The notes under the pieces are model-generated. The model saw only the letters and a program-made list of their open reading frames with translations. It did not search any database and was not told where the DNA came from. A DNA stretch of 7,509 nt from JAVBOW01 sp031551595 (lineage in GTDB: Bacteria; Bacteroidota; Bacteroidia; Bacteroidales; Rikenellaceae): positions 1 through 7,509 of the forward strand of contig JAVBNK010000009.1 in the NCBI GenBank assembly GCA_031551595.1, in the 5' to 3' direction. Positions 5,711 through 7,509 of the stretch are shown here, piece after piece. How positions within the stretch are numbered: the first letter of the stretch is position 1; the number at the start of each line of letters is the position of its first letter. Made by a program: the position numbers and the translations under genes.

Positions 5711-5851
5711 GCAACGACAATCTCCTTGCCGCAACGCTGGGGGGATTCACTAGGCTGCGATTGCCCGCAGGCAATCGCCATATTCCCGGTCCGGCACAAA
5801 ATGCCGCCCCCCGCAGCTGCGGGATGCGGGCCCTGACGGCGGGGTATTTAA
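5711..5851 (+). repeat. Dispersed intergenic palindromic repeat, copy 2
   Basis: Begins 23 bp after the stop of the preceding gene and ends 27 bp before the next ATG, filling the gap. It matches copy 1 block for block over its whole length (GCAACGACAAT at 5711-5721, CCCTGACGGCGGGGTATTTAA at 5831-5851). Its stems are better preserved: GCGATTGCC (5757-5765) and GGCAATCGC (5770-5778) form a perfect nine-pair hairpin with a CGCA loop, and CCCGCAGCTGCGGG (5810-5823) is a perfect palindrome. The stem differences from copy 1 partly keep pairing, which suggests selection for or origin from a folded form. It may influence transcript ends or stability between the two exported-protein genes. Confidence 0.7.
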
Positions 5852-5878
5852 CTTTTGAAATAATAAACCCGAAGAACG

Positions 5879-6853
5879 ATGAAAAAGATCATTTTACTCT
5901 GCGGCCTGCTGGCTGCGATATGCCTGCCCGCCTCGGCGACCATGCAGGCCCGCGAAAAGCTGATCGTGGACGGCGACACGTTGAGGATGGCGTCGCTCCC
6001 CCTGGACGCCTATCTCAAAAGCCGCAACATGACCCCGGATGACATTCCTGAATTGAAAGGCAAACTCAGCACCGGTTTATGGCGGGGATACCTGGGCACA
6101 TGGGAGATCGCAGAGGGCAAACTGTTCCTGGTCCGATTAGAAAGTTCCGCCAGGGAGCCCGTCGACCTGGCGGCCCTGTTCGGCAAAAAACACAAAAACG
6201 GCAAAGTGCCGGCCGATTGGGTCACCCTCGACCTGTATGCCCAATACGGCGACCAGTTGATCGAAGACCCGTTCTTTTATAGCCAGCGATGGATCTATGA
6301 AAAAGAGAAAAAAGTGGTCGTCCGGGAAGGCAAGGTGATCTCGATGGAGGACTACGACACCCTCAACGGCGGGCACGATCCGGACATGGTCCGCCTCTGG
6401 AACGGGTATGGCATAGATTCCGACAGGGTGGTACGGGCGCTGGAATATATCGTCATGGACGGCTTCCAATGGAACGACCGCATGACCGAAAGCATGGTAA
6501 TCGTCGTGTGGTACGGAATCAAAGAGGACTTCTCGCACCAGGTCAGGGGGGAAGCCCAACTCGCGGTGGAGGGCTATGAAAAAATGAAGAAAGAACTGCC
6601 CGCCGCATCCGGTGCGCTCCCTATTCACGAAAAATCCCTGGCCCGCATGAAGGCTATCGCCGAAAAACCGGGCTATGACGCCTATGTGGAAGAGATCGGG
6701 CGCGTTTTACAGCCGGTCAAAGTGGAGTCGTTTATCTTCTGCGGCAAGCCCGCCTACTACACCGGCCACCAGGTGAGGCTCTATTTCGATGCGGCCACCA
6801 AACAGATAAGCCGGGTCATGACCTCCCGGCAAAGCCCTGGCGAAATCCTGTAG
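5879..6853 (+). CDS. Exported protein of unknown function (324 aa)
   Basis: Signal peptide MKKIILLCGLLAAICLPASA with likely cleavage after Ala20 (ASA). There is no lipobox and no second membrane segment, so the product is probably periplasmic or secreted. Residues 64-88 (STGLWRGYLGTWEIAEGKLF and onward) form a WRGY...WEI...L pattern that I associate with beta-rich Bacteroidetes hypothetical proteins, without a family name. Further blocks include DWVTLDLYAQYGDQL (113-127), IYEKEKKVVVREGKVI (139-154), an aromatic/acidic middle (DGFQWNDRMTE, 194-204) and VIVVWYGI (207-214). A Lys/Glu-rich helical region (226-275) precedes a final beta-like segment (SFIFCGKPAYYTGHQVRLYF, 284-303). No catalytic motif is recognised. 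The gap to the upstream gene holds repeat copy 2; TAACTTTTG at 5849-5857 is only an off-spaced relative of the -7 consensus, so the promoter is uncertain. Confidence 0.82.
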   Translation: MKKIILLCGLLAAICLPASATMQAREKLIVDGDTLRMASLPLDAYLKSRNMTPDDIPELKGKLSTGLWRGYLGTWEIAEGKLFLVRLESSAREPVDLAALFGKKHKNGKVPADWVTLDLYAQYGDQLIEDPFFYSQRWIYEKEKKVVVREGKVISMEDYDTLNGGHDPDMVRLWNGYGIDSDRVVRALEYIVMDGFQWNDRMTESMVIVVWYGIKEDFSHQVRGEAQLAVEGYEKMKKELPAASGALPIHEKSLARMKAIAEKPGYDAYVEEIGRVLQPVKVESFIFCGKPAYYTGHQVRLYFDAATKQISRVMTSRQSPGEIL

Positions 6854-6891
6854 GCAAACACCGAAAAGAAAATAAAGTCCCGGAAAATAGT

Positions 6892-6899
6892 TATCTTTG
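6892..6899 (+). promoter_or_regulatory. -7 promoter box for prfA
   Basis: TATCTTTG, followed by C, is the commonest form of the TAnnTTTG box. It predicts a start near 6904-6907 and a leader of about 120 bases. A second, weaker box (TTTATTTG, 7002-7009) lies closer to the start codon and could give a short-leader transcript. Confidence 0.7.
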
Positions 6900-6911
6900 C
6901 GCCACGAAAAG

Positions 6912-7000
6912 TGCCGCCCCGGCAACTCCTGTCACAGGAGTATTTGCGACCCGGGCCACATAAGGCCCGGAGAGCGGTTTCATCCCCGGGCGCACGGGGA
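6912..7000 (+). other. Four-hairpin prfA leader, candidate regulatory RNA
   Basis: In order: TGCC (6912-6915) with GGCA (6921-6924); ACTCCTG (6925-6931) with CAGGAGT (6935-6941), perfect over seven pairs with a TCA loop and extendable by GCA/TGC; CCGGGCC (6951-6957) with GGCCCGG (6964-6970), perfect with an ACATAA loop; and TCCCCG (6983-6988) with CGGGGA (6995-7000). This is dense folding for a 120-base leader. No T-tract follows any hairpin, so a classical attenuator is not seen. I cannot match it to a named riboswitch or ribosomal leader. Confidence 0.45.
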
Positions 7001-7026
7001 ATTTATTTGTACGGACTAAACCTGAT

Positions 7027-7509
7027 ATGGAAGAAAACTCGATACTCTCGCGCCTCGACGGGCTTAAACTGAAATACGAAGAGATCGGCCAGAAAATGAC
7101 CGACCCCGAAGTGATCGCCGACATGAAGAAATTCGTGGCGCTGAACAAGGAGTACAAGGAACTGCAGCCGATCATCGAAACTTCGGAGCAATACCGCACC
7201 GTGCTTTCGAACCTGCGCGGGGCCAAGGACATGCTCGCCACCGAGAAGGACGACGAATTGCGCGCCATGGCCCGCGAGGAGATCGCCGAACTGGAGCCCC
7301 GGGCCGGGCAACTCGAAGAGGAGATCAAACTGCTGCTCATCCCGCGCGACCCCCAGGATTCGAAGAACGCCATCCTGGAGATCCGCGGCGGCACGGGCGG
7401 CGACGAAGCGGCCATCTTCGCCGGCGACTTGTTGCGCATGTATGTCAAATACATCGAGAAACGCGGCTGGCGCTACGAGGTCAACAACATGAGCGAAGGC
7501 GGCGCGGGC
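7027..7509 (+). CDS. prfA: Peptide chain release factor 1 (RF1), 5' part, cut by the window end
   Basis: Release factor 1 recognises UAA and UAG stop codons on the ribosome and triggers hydrolysis of peptidyl-tRNA. The window holds 161 codons with no stop, out of roughly 355-360 expected. The N-terminal coiled-coil domain covers residues 1-105 (LDGLKLKYEEIGQKMTDPEV, then ALNKEYKELQPII). The start of domain 2 carries the family signature NAILEIRGGTGGDEAAIFAG (114-133) and LLRMYVKYIEKRGW. The codon-recognition tripeptide and GGQ loop lie beyond the window. The N-terminal sequence and the ILEIRGGTGGDEA(A)IFAGDL form point to prfA rather than prfB. The ATG at 7027 gives the usual N-terminus. Promoter and structured leader lie directly upstream. 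Confidence 0.95.
   Translation, partial: MEENSILSRLDGLKLKYEEIGQKMTDPEVIADMKKFVALNKEYKELQPIIETSEQYRTVLSNLRGAKDMLATEKDDELRAMAREEIAELEPRAGQLEEEIKLLLIPRDPQDSKNAILEIRGGTGGDEAAIFAGDLLRMYVKYIEKRGWRYEVNNMSEGGAG

Noticed and set aside
2525..5851. CRISPR array or transposon explanation for the repeats
   Set aside because: There are only three diverged copies, in both orientations, with irregular spacing and no transposase, cas gene or target-site duplication in the window.
6891..7454. - strand open frame of 187 codons
   Set aside because: It is antisense to prfA and its leader, with Ser/Arg-rich low-complexity composition typical of a shadow.

Overview
The window looks like chromosomal DNA from a high-GC member of the Bacteroidales, most likely Alistipes or a close relative in the Rikenellaceae. 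This is an inference from four things: several TAnnTTTG -7 boxes of the Bacteroidetes sigma factor, no convincing Shine-Dalgarno sequences, many secreted or lipoprotein 'MKK...' hypothetical proteins, and the protein families themselves. Most genes are ordinary housekeeping genes or secreted proteins. I found no mobile element, CRISPR array, rRNA or tRNA gene, and no clear candidate for a new multi-gene system.

Left part (1-2510, + strand): aroQ (type II 3-dehydroquinase, shikimate pathway) with its own promoter. It is followed by a second promoter and a probable two-gene unit, an exported DUF4919-type protein and a clostripain-type (C11) cysteine peptidase lipoprotein. Middle (2511-3243): about 730 bp without a convincing protein gene. 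It carries two copies of a dispersed palindromic repeat in inverted orientation, then a series of stem-loops that could form a structured RNA, and ends in a strong bidirectional terminator.

Right-middle (3252-4889, - strand): xseA and xseB, the two subunits of exonuclease VII. xseA appears to be transcribed from a promoter so close to its ATG that the mRNA should be leaderless or nearly so. The xseB stop codon lies in the terminator loop. Right part (4904-7509, + strand): a structured leader, two exported proteins of unknown function separated by a third copy of the dispersed repeat, and then the 5' third to half of prfA (release factor 1) behind a promoter and a leader with four hairpins.

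The best leads for follow-up are the repeat family (three copies in 3.4 kb), the possible structured transcript around 2995-3270, the prfA leader, and the leaderless xseA promoter.
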